64,000 bases of DNA from Erwinia sp. E_sp_B01_1 (GCF_036865545.1 NZ_CP142208.1:4712001-4776000), one strand, 5' to 3'; positions 9,324 to 18,183 are shown, counted from the stretch's first letter. Notes: generated by a model not told the origin, from the letters alone. Numbers and translations: made by a program.

Positions 9324-10889
9324 ATGGATAACCGGGAGATTATTGTCGGGATCGACGCTGGCACTTCCGTTGTCAAAGCGGTGGCTTTCGATACCGAAGG
9401 CAGGCAGCTTGGCACCGGGGCTGTCCGCAATCATTACCAGAGTGGGCCGGAAGGGTCTGCGCAGCAGGATATGGCGCGTACCTGGCGGGATTGCGTTAAA
9501 GCAATCCGCTTGCTGGCACTTGAGGTAGCTAACCTCTCTCAGCGAGTGGTGGCGATTGCGGTGACAGGCCAGGGGGATGGAACCTGGCTGGTGGATAAAA
9601 ACAATCAGCCTGTGGGCGATGCCTGGATCTGGCTGGACGGGCGGGCCGCCCCTACGGTACAGAGACTCAACGCGGGCCCGGCGGCCAGAGCGCGTTTTGA
9701 AGCGACCGGCACCGGATTAAATACCTGTCAGCAGGGGGCTCAGATAGCCCATATGGATCGCTATTTCCCTGAGCTGTTGAGTCGGGCAGAAACTGCTCTG
9801 CACTGTAAAGACTGGTTGTACCTGAACCTTACAGGCATCCGCGCAACCGATCCTTCAGAAGCCAGCTTCACCTTTGGTAATTTCCGCAACCGTCAGTACG
9901 ACGACCAGGTCATTGAGGCGCTGGGGCTGACTCCACACCGTCACTTATTGCCGGAAATTGTGGAGGGTACCGAAGTAACACATCCGCTAAATGCAGAAGC
10001 AGCTCAGGCGACAGGCCTGCCTGAAGGAACACCCGTCTGTCTGGGCTATGTCGATATGGTGATGACGGCCCTGGGCGCAGGTGTCCATACCGGGGAAGAG
10101 AATACCGGCTGCTCTATCGTAGGCTCTACCGGTGTACACATGCGCGCTGTCACAGCCGACCGCGTCTGGCTGAACCAGCAACAGACCGGTTATGTGATCG
10201 CCCTGCCTGTCCCCAATGTAGTGACTCAGGTTCAGACCAATATGGCGGCCACCCTGAATCTCGACTGGGCGCTGAATCTGGCGGCCTCGCTGATTAATGA
10301 TTTTGGTGGCCAGGTTGACCACGGCATGCTGGTAAAACAGATCGACCGCTGGCTGGCATCCGCCCCACCAGACTCCCTGCTGTTCCATCCCTATATCTCA
10401 GAAGCCGGTGAGCGAGGCCCTTTCGTCAACGCTGACGCCCGCGCCAGTTTTATCGGCCTCAAACCCCAACACGGCTTTGCCGATCTACTGCGTTCGGTCA
10501 TAGAAGGGATAGGCCTGGCTGCCCGCGACTGCTATCAGGCGATGGGCGAAATCCCCCGTGAAATTCGCCTTTCTGGCGGCGCAGGTCGCTCGGCACAACT
10601 CCGGCAGATCTTTGCGGCAGCGGTAGGCGCACCGGTGCGCATCAATGCCCGGGAAGAGGCCGGTGCGGCAGGCGCCGCCATGATGGCCGCCGTGGCTATC
10701 GGCGCTTATCCCGATATGGAGTCCTGCGTGAAAACCTGGGTCACTCCGCTGCTGGGGAACAGTGAGCAGCCAGAGGGGAAGGAACTGGCCAGGTTTACCG
10801 CGCTTTATGGCAGCTATCGCCAGGCACGGGAGCTTCTGCCGCCTGTCTGGAGCGGGCTGCATGACGTGCGTAAACGCTTTGAAAACTGA
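9324..10889 (+). CDS. eryA: Erythritol kinase-type FGGY carbohydrate kinase
   Basis: FGGY-family kinase of 521 residues, predicted to phosphorylate erythritol (or a closely related polyol) with ATP in the cytoplasm. The N-terminal phosphate loop is GIDAGTSVVKAVAFD; GQGDGTWLVD and DAWIWLDGRA form the substrate region; the C-terminal ATP site has SGGAGRSAQLRQIFAAAVG. The ATG at 9324 has GGAGA nine bases upstream. It is the first gene of a plus-strand set with eryB, eryC and eryD in the same order as in Brucella and Rhizobium, which is the main evidence for substrate. FGGY kinases of other polyols look similar, so substrate is inference. Confidence 0.88.
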   Translation: MDNREIIVGIDAGTSVVKAVAFDTEGRQLGTGAVRNHYQSGPEGSAQQDMARTWRDCVKAIRLLALEVANLSQRVVAIAVTGQGDGTWLVDKNNQPVGDAWIWLDGRAAPTVQRLNAGPAARARFEATGTGLNTCQQGAQIAHMDRYFPELLSRAETALHCKDWLYLNLTGIRATDPSEASFTFGNFRNRQYDDQVIEALGLTPHRHLLPEIVEGTEVTHPLNAEAAQATGLPEGTPVCLGYVDMVMTALGAGVHTGEENTGCSIVGSTGVHMRAVTADRVWLNQQQTGYVIALPVPNVVTQVQTNMAATLNLDWALNLAASLINDFGGQVDHGMLVKQIDRWLASAPPDSLLFHPYISEAGERGPFVNADARASFIGLKPQHGFADLLRSVIEGIGLAARDCYQAMGEIPREIRLSGGAGRSAQLRQIFAAAVGAPVRINAREEAGAAGAAMMAAVAIGAYPDMESCVKTWVTPLLGNSEQPEGKELARFTALYGSYRQARELLPPVWSGLHDVRKRFEN

Positions 10890-10930
10890 GGTTACACGGG
10901 GCGACACGTTCGTCTGTGAGGAGTGAAAAA

Positions 10931-12460
10931 ATGAGTGAAGCACCTCTGCTGGATCTGTTTGTTATTGGTGGCGGCATCAACGGCGCGGGCATTGCACGCG
11001 ATGCAGCGGGCCGCAACCTGACCGTAATGATGTGTGAAAAAGACGATCTCGCCCAGGGCACCTCTTCCCGTTCCGGGAAGCTGATCCACGGTGGCCTGCG
11101 TTATCTGGAATATTATGAATTTCGTCTGGTACGTGAAGCCCTGATTGAACGAGAAGTGCTGCTCAACTCGGCGTGCCACATTATCTGGCCAATGCGCTTT
11201 GTGCTGCCGCACAGCCCGGAGGATCGTCCGGCATGGCTGGTACGATTGGGCCTGTTTCTCTATGACCATCTGGGAGGCAGACAGAAACTGCCGGGCACAC
11301 GAACCCTGAATCTCAAACGTGACCCGGAAGGCGCGCCGCTGCTGAATAAATACACCCGTGGCTTTGAATACTCCGACTGCTGGGTTGATGATGCCAGACT
11401 CGTCACTCTGAACGCGCTGGATGCTGCCGAACGCGGCGCCACCATTCTTACGCGAACCCGCTGCCTGGCCGCCGTGCGCCATACCGATAGTTGGGAAATA
11501 ACGTTACAGGATGGCACAAATGGCACCACCCGGACCGTGCGGGCGAAAGCCCTGATCAACGCCGCAGGTCCCTGGGTACTGGATATCATTCAGAACGTAA
11601 CCCATACCCAAAGCAGCCGTAAAGTGCGGCTGGTTAAGGGCTCTCACATTATCGTGCCGAAGTTTTGGGAAGGGCAGCAGGCTTATCTGGTGCAGAACCA
11701 CGACAAGAGGGTGATCTTTATTAACCCTTACGAAGGCGATAAAGCGCTGATCGGCACAACCGATATTCCCTACGATGGTGAGGCAGAAGGCGTCACCGCA
11801 GATGAGAGTGAAATTCAGTATCTGATGGATGCCGTCAATCGCTACTTCAAGGTGAAACTGACGTCAGAAGATGTGCTGACCAGCTTCTCAGGCGTACGCC
11901 CCCTGTTTGATGATGGTAAGGGTAACCCTTCTGCCGTGACGCGCGACTATCTGTTCGATCTGGACAGCCAGGGTGGCGCGCCCTTGCTGCATGTCTTCGG
12001 CGGTAAAATCACCACTTTCCGCAAACTGGCGGAGCATGCGCTGCAACGTCTCAGCAGCTATTTCCCGCAGATGGGCAAGGACTGGACCCGTAGCGCGGTG
12101 TTGCCGGGGGAAATCCCCGATGCGGATTTTGAAAGCTTCTCACAGCAGTTGAAGATGCTCTATCCGTGGCTGCCTCGTGCGCTGCGCAAGCATTACACCC
12201 GGCTGTATGGTGCACGCAGTAACGTGATCCTGGGCAAAGCGATCTCTCTTGAAGGGCTGGGACGTCACTTTGGCGGACAACTTTATGAGGCTGAGGCTCG
12301 TTATCTGGTGACACATGAGTGGGCGCAGCAGGCGCAGGATATTCTGGTGCGTCGTACCAAGCATGGCCTGCACCTTACCCAGGAGCAGCAGCAGCAGTTT
12401 ACGGTCTGGTTCAATGACCAGTTTGTTGGCAAGCCGGTCAGGCTGGCGGGCGCAAGCTGA
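10931..12460 (+). CDS. eryB: Erythritol-phosphate dehydrogenase, GlpD-like flavoprotein
   Basis: FAD-dependent dehydrogenase of 509 residues related to aerobic glycerol-3-phosphate dehydrogenase. It has the N-terminal dinucleotide fold LFVIGGGINGAGIARDAAG, the GlpD signature SRSGKLIHGGLRYLEYYEFRLVREAL, and a C-terminal FGGKITTFRKLAEHAL segment. In Brucella EryB oxidises the phosphorylated erythritol to a tetrulose phosphate and passes electrons to the respiratory chain. The ATG at 10931 was chosen because GAGGAG lies directly upstream; an earlier GTG at 10916 would remove that site. The gap to eryA is 41 bases, so one operon is likely. Confidence 0.9.
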   Translation: MSEAPLLDLFVIGGGINGAGIARDAAGRNLTVMMCEKDDLAQGTSSRSGKLIHGGLRYLEYYEFRLVREALIEREVLLNSACHIIWPMRFVLPHSPEDRPAWLVRLGLFLYDHLGGRQKLPGTRTLNLKRDPEGAPLLNKYTRGFEYSDCWVDDARLVTLNALDAAERGATILTRTRCLAAVRHTDSWEITLQDGTNGTTRTVRAKALINAAGPWVLDIIQNVTHTQSSRKVRLVKGSHIIVPKFWEGQQAYLVQNHDKRVIFINPYEGDKALIGTTDIPYDGEAEGVTADESEIQYLMDAVNRYFKVKLTSEDVLTSFSGVRPLFDDGKGNPSAVTRDYLFDLDSQGGAPLLHVFGGKITTFRKLAEHALQRLSSYFPQMGKDWTRSAVLPGEIPDADFESFSQQLKMLYPWLPRALRKHYTRLYGARSNVILGKAISLEGLGRHFGGQLYEAEARYLVTHEWAQQAQDILVRRTKHGLHLTQEQQQQFTVWFNDQFVGKPVRLAGAS

Positions 12461-12475
12461 GGGAAGGAGGCAAAA

Positions 12476-13408
12476 ATGGCACTGACACTCTCACTGAATA
12501 CCAATCCGCTGGTAAACCGTTTCGCAGAGCCTGAGGATTTGATCGACACCGTGGCGCATCAAATCCGCATCCGCGATCTTCAGCTGACCCATGAGTTTAT
12601 TAATCCTGGCTGGCCTGCCCCGCTAATCCGCAGCATGACAAGGCGTATGAAGGCAGCGCTGGACCGCACCGGCGTGCGGGTAACGTCGGGCATGACCGGA
12701 CCCTATGGCCGGCTGAATCATTTTGGTCATCCCGATCCGGCTGTGCGTCGCTATTATGTCGACTGGTTTAAAACCTTTGCCGACATCATTGCCGAACTGG
12801 GAGGGAAATCCGTGGGTTCGCAGTTTGCGATCTTCACCTATCTCGACTTTGATGATGCCGGACGGCGTGAGGCGCTGACAGAACAGGCAACAGAATGTTG
12901 GAGAGAAGTGGCAGAACATGCGAAAGCCGCCGGGCTGGAGTATCTGTTCTGGGAACCCATGAGCATTGGACGTGAATTTGGCGAGACGATTGAGCGCTGC
13001 CTGACTTTGCAACGGCGGCTGGAAGCGGCACAGATGGCTGTTCCAATGCAGTTGATGGCGGATATCGATCATGGCGATGTCACCTCAGACAATCCGCGGG
13101 ATTACGATCCCTATGCCTGGGCTGAATCGGTGCCGGGCTGCTCTCCCATTATTCACATCAAGCAAAGCATGCAGGACAAAGGCGGCCACCGTCCCTTCAC
13201 CGCAGACTATAACGTTAACGGACGGATACAGCCTCAACCTCTGCTCGACGCGCTGCAACGCGGCGGCGCAAAAGACAACGAAATTTGCCTGGAATTAAGT
13301 TTTAAGGAACGTGAGCCGAGCGATCGTCTGGTGGTCCGGCATATCGCTGAAAGCGTCGCTTTCTGGCAGCCCTGGATTGATACCGGCGCGCAGAATCTGC
13401 ACCTGTGA
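12476..13408 (+). CDS. eryC: EryC-type tetrulose-phosphate isomerase/racemase (TIM barrel)
   Basis: Protein of 310 residues of the xylose-isomerase-like / AP endonuclease 2 TIM-barrel superfamily. Likely metal and catalytic residues are visible in FWEPMS, DIDHGD, HIKQ and LELSF. EryC of Brucella was first called a dehydrogenase and later shown to act as a tetrulose-4-phosphate racemase on the way to erythrose-4-phosphate. GGAAGGAGG precedes the ATG, and the gap after eryB is 15 bases. Position between eryB and eryD and the fold support the assignment; exact chemistry is by homology. Confidence 0.87.
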   Translation: MALTLSLNTNPLVNRFAEPEDLIDTVAHQIRIRDLQLTHEFINPGWPAPLIRSMTRRMKAALDRTGVRVTSGMTGPYGRLNHFGHPDPAVRRYYVDWFKTFADIIAELGGKSVGSQFAIFTYLDFDDAGRREALTEQATECWREVAEHAKAAGLEYLFWEPMSIGREFGETIERCLTLQRRLEAAQMAVPMQLMADIDHGDVTSDNPRDYDPYAWAESVPGCSPIIHIKQSMQDKGGHRPFTADYNVNGRIQPQPLLDALQRGGAKDNEICLELSFKEREPSDRLVVRHIAESVAFWQPWIDTGAQNLHL

Positions 13409-13486
13409 TGCTGGACATCGGGCGCTGAAGCGGTAAGGTACATCCTACTTTTTCGGGCAAGGTCGCCCACAGCACAGAGGTAAGCG

Positions 13487-14494
13487 ATGAGACAGACAGT
13501 AGCCCCCAGAGACGTGGATGATTCTCTCGCGCTACGTGCTGCCTGGCTTCACTATGTGGGCGGGCTGACTCAGGCGGAAGTGGCGAAACGGCTGGGACTG
13601 CCGTCGGTCAAAACTCACCGCATGATCGCCAGAGTCGTGGCTGAAGGCGCGGTAAAAGTCAGCATTGACGGCGATATTGTGGAGTGCCTGGAGCTGGAAA
13701 ACCGGCTGCGCCAGCGCTTCAGTCTCGGTTTCTGTCAGGTGGCGCCGGATTTGGCGGAACAGGGGCTTCCTGTCAGGGCACTGGGCATGGCGGGGGCAGA
13801 TTATTTACGCTCACAGCTACTGGCCAACCCGCAGGCCACCATTGGCCTTGGTCATGGGCGAACGCTCGCGGCGATGATCCACCAGATGCCACGGATGGAC
13901 GCTCATCAGGTCCGTTTTGTCTCGCTGCTGGGTTGCCTGACCCGCAGTTATGCCCTCAATCCCCACGATGTTATGCATCGTATCGCCGATAAAACCGGAG
14001 GAAGCGCTTATATTATGCCGGTGCCCTTCTTTGCCAATACCCAGGAAGACAAGCAGGTACTGCTGGCCCAAAGTGGCGTGAGCGAAGTCTTTGCTTTGGC
14101 GCAGAGTGCGGCCCTGAAACTGGTGGGGATTGGCACGGTTGAGCCAGCGGCTCAGTTAGTCGAAGCGGGGATGATTCAGGAGGATGAGATCCGCGACATT
14201 TCGGCCTCCGGGGCAGTGGGCGAAATTCTGGGGCACTTTATTGATAAAAAAGGCTACCAGGTGACCACCCCGCTGACTTCCCGCACCGTAGCCGTATCGC
14301 TGGGGCCTAATCACCGGGAGCGCATAGTGGCCATTGCAGGCGGACCTGGAAAAATTGAGGCCATTCGCGCCGTCCTGAAAGGCGGCATCCTGCACGGCCT
14401 GATCACTGATGAACTGACAGCAGAGGCGTTACTGACGGAAGAACAGAGTTCTGCCGGTATGGCACTGGCTGAACGCTCTTCAGATGACTCGTGA
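13487..14494 (+). CDS. eryD: EryD-type SorC/DeoR-like transcriptional regulator
   Basis: SorC-family regulator of 335 residues. The N-terminal helix-turn-helix is GGLTQAEVAKRLGLPSVKTHRMIARVVAEG, and the large C-terminal sugar-phosphate-binding domain contains GLGHGRTL, IADKTGG and IAGGPGKIEAIRAVLKGG. In Brucella EryD represses eryABCD and is relieved by erythritol. It is the last gene of the plus-strand set, 78 bases after eryC. Its end overlaps the convergent end of hemN by 15 bases, which marks the right edge of the island. Confidence 0.88.
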   Translation: MRQTVAPRDVDDSLALRAAWLHYVGGLTQAEVAKRLGLPSVKTHRMIARVVAEGAVKVSIDGDIVECLELENRLRQRFSLGFCQVAPDLAEQGLPVRALGMAGADYLRSQLLANPQATIGLGHGRTLAAMIHQMPRMDAHQVRFVSLLGCLTRSYALNPHDVMHRIADKTGGSAYIMPVPFFANTQEDKQVLLAQSGVSEVFALAQSAALKLVGIGTVEPAAQLVEAGMIQEDEIRDISASGAVGEILGHFIDKKGYQVTTPLTSRTVAVSLGPNHRERIVAIAGGPGKIEAIRAVLKGGILHGLITDELTAEALLTEEQSSAGMALAERSSDDS

Positions 14495-15847
14495 AAATTG
14501 CTTTGTACGCGCCTTCTGACGCAGGTATACGTCAAAGCACATGCAGATATTCCTTACCAGCAAACGTCCCTTAGACGTCACCTGGATGCCCTTGCTGTGG
14601 CATTCCACCAGCCCGTCTTTGATAAAGGGCGCCAGCAGAGCCATATCTTCAGCAAAATAGTCCTCAAATGAGTGACCGGCAGGAGCAAAGTCGGCAAAAT
14701 TCAACGCGAAATTGCACATCAGCGTTTTGATCACATCACGCCGTAAACAGTCATCCGCGGTGAGCTTCACCCCACGCCAGAGTGCGGTCTGTTTCTGTTC
14801 TACCGCCGCATACCAGGTTTTCAGCTCTTTCTCGTTTTGCGCATAGCTGTCGCCGATCATACTGATGGCAGAAACCCCCATGCCGAGGAGGTCGCTATCG
14901 CCCTGGGTGGTATAGCCCTGGAAATTACGGTGTAGCTTGCCTTTGCGCTGCGCAACCGCCAGCTCATCGCCAGGGCGGGCAAAATGATCCATGCCAATAA
15001 ACTGATATCCCTGTGCAGTCAGCGTGGCGATCGATTGTTGCAGGATATCCATTTTCTGCTGAGCATTGGGCAGATCGGCTTCTTTGATTTTACGCTGTGC
15101 GGCAAACAGGGCGGGCATGTGTGCGTAGTTAAACACGCTCAGCCGGTCGGGATTCAGGTCGATGACTTTCTTCAGGGTAAACGCGAAGCTTTCCGGCGTT
15201 TGCATCGGCAGACCGTAAATCAGATCAAGGCTGGTGGAAGAGAATCCCACCTTGCGCGCCCGATCAATCAGGTCGATGATCGCCTGTTCATCCTGAACGC
15301 GATTCACCTTCTCCTGCACCTCTTTGTTGAAATCCTGCACTCCCATGCTCAGGCGGTTAAATCCTTCCGCACGCAGATGGTCCAGCACATCCAGTTCAAT
15401 CTCACGCGGATCAACCTCAATCGACAGCTCCGCTTCGCCACTGAAGGTAAACATCTGACGTAACACCGTCATCAGACGGGTAATCTGGGTTTTACTCAGA
15501 TACGTTGGCGTGCCGCCGCCCCAGTGCATCTGCGTCACGGTTCGGTGGCGAAACAGTGCAGAACGCGCATGAATTTCTGCCGTCAACGCATCCAGATAAG
15601 CATCGGCTTTCTGCTGCTGGCGAGTCACAACTTTATTACAGCCACAGAAGTAGCAAAGGCGATGACAGAAAGGAATATGGATATAGAGCGACAGAGGCCG
15701 GTCAGGATAGCGTTGTGCCGCCAGGCGGAACGTCGTTTCGTCGTATGCTTCAGTGAATTCCAGCGCGGTAGGATAGGAGGTATAACGGGGGCCCGAGATG
15801 TTGTACTTCTGAATCAGCTGCTGATCCCATTCAATCATCTGCGTCAC
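14480..15847 (-). CDS. hemN: Oxygen-independent coproporphyrinogen III oxidase
   Basis: Radical-SAM enzyme that converts coproporphyrinogen III to protoporphyrinogen IX in haem synthesis without oxygen. It has the cluster motif CHRLCYFCGC (CX3CX2C with the following GC of HemN), GGGTP, and the conserved C-terminus GRLLVRNICMCFDVYLRQKAR-type region ending FSRVI as in E. coli. I prefer the GTG at 15847, eight bases after AGGAG, giving 455 residues; the GTG at 15856 overlaps that site. yihI lies upstream on the same strand. Its end overlaps eryD. Confidence 0.95.
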   Translation of the reverse strand: MTQMIEWDQQLIQKYNISGPRYTSYPTALEFTEAYDETTFRLAAQRYPDRPLSLYIHIPFCHRLCYFCGCNKVVTRQQQKADAYLDALTAEIHARSALFRHRTVTQMHWGGGTPTYLSKTQITRLMTVLRQMFTFSGEAELSIEVDPREIELDVLDHLRAEGFNRLSMGVQDFNKEVQEKVNRVQDEQAIIDLIDRARKVGFSSTSLDLIYGLPMQTPESFAFTLKKVIDLNPDRLSVFNYAHMPALFAAQRKIKEADLPNAQQKMDILQQSIATLTAQGYQFIGMDHFARPGDELAVAQRKGKLHRNFQGYTTQGDSDLLGMGVSAISMIGDSYAQNEKELKTWYAAVEQKQTALWRGVKLTADDCLRRDVIKTLMCNFALNFADFAPAGHSFEDYFAEDMALLAPFIKDGLVECHSKGIQVTSKGRLLVRNICMCFDVYLRQKARTKQFSRVI

Positions 15848-16031
15848 GGTATTCACTCCTGCGTTGGCGTCTGGATGCCGACCGTCGGGTGAGAGGGGAA
15901 TGCCGTAAAGAGTGGCTGACGGTCGCTTTCTGTATTCGGGCTCTTAACCGCGAAAGACGACGTAGTTTAACCAACAACCCGCCCAGGCTGCAGAGCAGAA
16001 TCAGCACGAAAATTGATCCAGGCCAATTCAT
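15831..16031 (-). CDS. Possible small single-pass membrane protein
   Basis: Open frame of 66 residues between yihI and hemN. It starts MNWPGSIFVLILLCSLGGLL, a convincing membrane segment, followed by a very basic tail (KLRRLSRLRARIQK, RRSASRRQRR). It ends 17 bases inside the hemN start. There is no good ribosome binding site before the ATG; a TTG start at 16079 would add 16 residues. I do not recognise the family. It could be a real small protein or chance. Confidence 0.35.
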   Translation of the reverse strand: MNWPGSIFVLILLCSLGGLLVKLRRLSRLRARIQKATVSHSLRHSPLTRRSASRRQRRSEYRDADD

Positions 16032-16102
16032 CAACAGAGAAACCTTTAAAAAGGGCAGCGCAATAATGCGCCACCGCAATTTTTCTCAGAGAAACGAAAA
16101 AA

Positions 16103-16636
16103 TCAGTTCCCGCCCTTCAGCAGACGGTACATGTCTTCTTCAGCTTCTTCATCCTCAACATCATCATCCAGCGCAATACCCAGCTCCTCCATCAGCACAT
16201 CGATGCGGTCCAGGGTCTGGTCGAGCCAGGCCTGATCTTCTGCTGACAGCGTCTCTTCTTTTTCCAGGCGGTTCAGCAGCGTATCCAGACGCTGATCGTT
16301 TTCCAGCGCGGTCAGTTCTTCCCTTGGGGACAAGCTGACTTTTTTCTCTTCAACAGGTTTAGCCACTTTTGCCGTTTTTTTCACCGGCTGAGTTTCTGCG
16401 GTGGCCGGACCCAGAGCAACTGGCTTTTTGCTGCCAATACGGGGATCTTTGTTGGCCTGACCGCCGCCGCTCTTCTGGCTGGTAGTAACAGGGTTTGCCC
16501 GGCTGCCAGAAGCGTTACCGCGATGTTTTTTGTCGCGCTTACGATCGCGGGCTTCCGCGTTAGTTTCATCACGCGTTTTACGTTTGGTTTTTGCAGCCGG
16601 TTTTTTATCCTGGGGCGCGCGTGCAGGTTGCTTCAT
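16103..16636 (-). CDS. yihI: Der GTPase-activating protein YihI
   Basis: Protein of 177 residues that stimulates GTP hydrolysis by the ribosome-assembly GTPase Der in E. coli. The N-terminal third is highly basic and low complexity ([25 protein letters not shown]), and the C-terminal half is acidic with the conserved [25 protein letters not shown] helix region, ending in a run of Asp/Glu. Size and order (csrC, yihI, hemN) match E. coli, where YihI is 169 residues. Confidence 0.93.
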   Translation of the reverse strand: MKQPARAPQDKKPAAKTKRKTRDETNAEARDRKRDKKHRGNASGSRANPVTTSQKSGGGQANKDPRIGSKKPVALGPATAETQPVKKTAKVAKPVEEKKVSLSPREELTALENDQRLDTLLNRLEKEETLSAEDQAWLDQTLDRIDVLMEELGIALDDDVEDEEAEEDMYRLLKGGN

Positions 16637-16705
16637 GATTTCTGCTCTCAGACTATTTATATTCAGTATAGAATTGCGGCGGAATCTAGCAGAAAGCAGA
16701 CAAAG

Positions 16706-16945
16706 AAAAAAGGCGCCAGGTCACCCTGTCGCCTTTTTTCACACCTTCCGCAGAAGGACTGACTTAGTCAGCATCCTTTTTAGCACACAACATCCCGGTT
16801 TTCCTTTGCCGTGGGGCCCTCTCCTGGACGCCATCCTTTCCCTGTCGTGTTGTTTCCAACAACACATTCCATCCCCGCTCGTCATCATCCTGATGTCCCT
16901 GAGCGCTTCATCCTGAAGTGAACCCTCCTGGTTCTGCCAACAACT
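16706..16945 (-). ncRNA. csrC: CsrC regulatory RNA
   Basis: Small RNA that sequesters the translational regulator CsrA. On the minus strand this stretch holds about 14 GGA motifs, several in AGGA or GGGA context, the known CsrA recognition core. It ends with AAAAAAGGCG...CGCCTTTTTT (16706-16740), a terminator nearly identical to that of E. coli csrC. It lies between engB and yihI, the same position as in E. coli. The 5' end is estimated from a possible -10 TATTTA at 16952-16957; the start could be off by some tens of bases. Confidence 0.85.
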
Positions 16946-17191
16946 TTAGACTAAATAGTCAAACTCACAAGGTGACCTGAAAAAAATTTAATGCTTCCAG
17001 TAAGTATTATTGGCTAAGTCCCTGTAAACACACTACTCAGTCACTTTACCGCCCGGAAAAAAGAGGAAACATCTGGCAAACTTAATGGCAGATCTCTTAC
17101 ACAGCCCCTTTCAGAAAACAGGTCGGCTGGGCGCTTTCATTCTATACAGGGTATACTCAGCGCAATTGACCTTATATCTGGAGTTTTTATT

Positions 17192-17827
17192 TTGTCTGGC
17201 TGGAATTATCACGTTACCCATTTTGTCACCAGTGCCCCTGACATCCGTCACCTTCCAGCCGATACCGGACTTGAAGTGGCTTTTGCCGGACGTTCCAACG
17301 CCGGTAAATCCAGCGCACTGAATACGCTGACCAATCAAAAAAGCCTGGCCCGTACCAGTAAAACCCCTGGACGTACGCAGCTGATCAACCTTTTTCAGGT
17401 AGCAGAAGGCTATCGTCTGGTCGACTTACCGGGTTACGGTTATGCCGAAGTGCCGGAAGAGATGAAGCTGAAGTGGCAGCGTGCGCTGGCAGAGTATCTG
17501 CAAATGCGCGAATGTCTTAAAGGCCTTGTGGTATTGATGGATATCCGCCATCCGCTGAAAGATCTGGATCAGCAGATGATCCAATGGGCGGTCCAGAGCG
17601 GCATTGAGGTACTGGTGCTGTTAACGAAAGCCGATAAGCTGGCTTCTGGCGCGCGTAAAGCACAGCTGAATGTGGTGCGTGAAGCGGCGAAAGGCTTTGT
17701 GGGTAACGTCCGGGTTGAGATGTTCTCTTCGCTTAAGAAAATCGGCGTGGATAAGTTGCAACAGCAGCTGGATACCTGGTTCAGTGAACTGCCTCCGGCA
17801 ACTCTGGAAGAGATCCCCGAAGAATAA
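17192..17827 (+). CDS. engB: Ribosome biogenesis GTP-binding protein EngB (YihA/YsxC)
   Basis: Essential GTPase for late assembly of the large ribosomal subunit, 211 residues. It shows G1 GRSNAGKSS, the G2 region [10 protein letters not shown]3 DLPGYGYAE and G4 TKAD. The start is a TTG at 17192, eight bases after GGAG, aligning [21 protein letters not shown] with the E. coli N-terminus. It is divergent from csrC and convergent with spf. Confidence 0.95.
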   Translation: MSGWNYHVTHFVTSAPDIRHLPADTGLEVAFAGRSNAGKSSALNTLTNQKSLARTSKTPGRTQLINLFQVAEGYRLVDLPGYGYAEVPEEMKLKWQRALAEYLQMRECLKGLVVLMDIRHPLKDLDQQMIQWAVQSGIEVLVLLTKADKLASGARKAQLNVVREAAKGFVGNVRVEMFSSLKKIGVDKLQQQLDTWFSELPPATLEEIPEE

Positions 17828-17850
17828 CCCCTCCTGCCAGAATAGCGCCC

Positions 17851-17960
17851 AATAAAAAACGCCCCAGTCTTAACGACTGGGGCGGCTAAAATATTCAGCC
17901 AAATCCGATTACTTGAAGTAAAAGGTTTGAAAGATAGAACATCTTACCTCTGTACCCTAC
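17851..17960 (-). ncRNA. spf: Spot 42 RNA
   Basis: 110-nt small RNA that base-pairs with mRNAs of sugar metabolism genes (for example galK) with Hfq. The 5' end GTAGGGTACAGAGGTAAG and the terminator GCCCCAGTC-loop-GACTGGGGC followed by TTTTTTATT match E. coli Spot 42 almost base for base. It lies downstream of polA on the same strand, as in E. coli. A -10 TAGAGT sits seven bases before the start; the -35 is weak (TTTTTA, 17-base spacer), which fits a CRP-controlled promoter. Confidence 0.97.
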
Positions 17961-18085
17961 GTCTTAAACTCTACATGATTTTCTGGACCCTAAAAAGGGT
18001 TTTTTGTAGTTAATTTCCATAAAACACGGCAAGTTATCCTACTCAGCTCACAGAAAACGGCGCTGCTTGTAGCTTAATTACAAAA

Positions 18086-18172
18086 AAAATGCTTTCAGGA
18101 TAACTGCTTAGGTTAAAGCCTGAACGGAAATCTGCGTAAGTCTTAAGCGGACCTGCTAAACCAAAGCATTTT
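18086..18172 (-). repeat. 10-bp inverted repeat with 67-base loop and T8 run; possible RNA element
   Basis: AAAATGCTTT at 18086-18095 and AAAGCATTTT at 18163-18172 are exact complements. Read on the minus strand, the distal arm runs into eight T, so a transcript through this point would end like an intrinsic terminator. It lies between the polA terminator and the spf promoter. It could be an extra terminator, a small RNA or part of spf control; no promoter was identified. Confidence 0.4.
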
Positions 18173-18183
18173 CTTATAGGTAG

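Noticed and set aside
9295..9528. Plus-strand frame overlapping the eryA start
   Set aside because: Out of frame with eryA and with no recognisable features; eryA has the ribosome binding site.
12051..12549. Minus-strand frames opposite eryB and eryC
   Set aside because: Antisense shadows rich in Gln, Arg and Pro without family features.
15889..16338. Plus-strand open frame opposite hemN start and yihI
   Set aside because: Antisense to yihI, low-complexity translation with no domain; the minus-strand gene explains the region.
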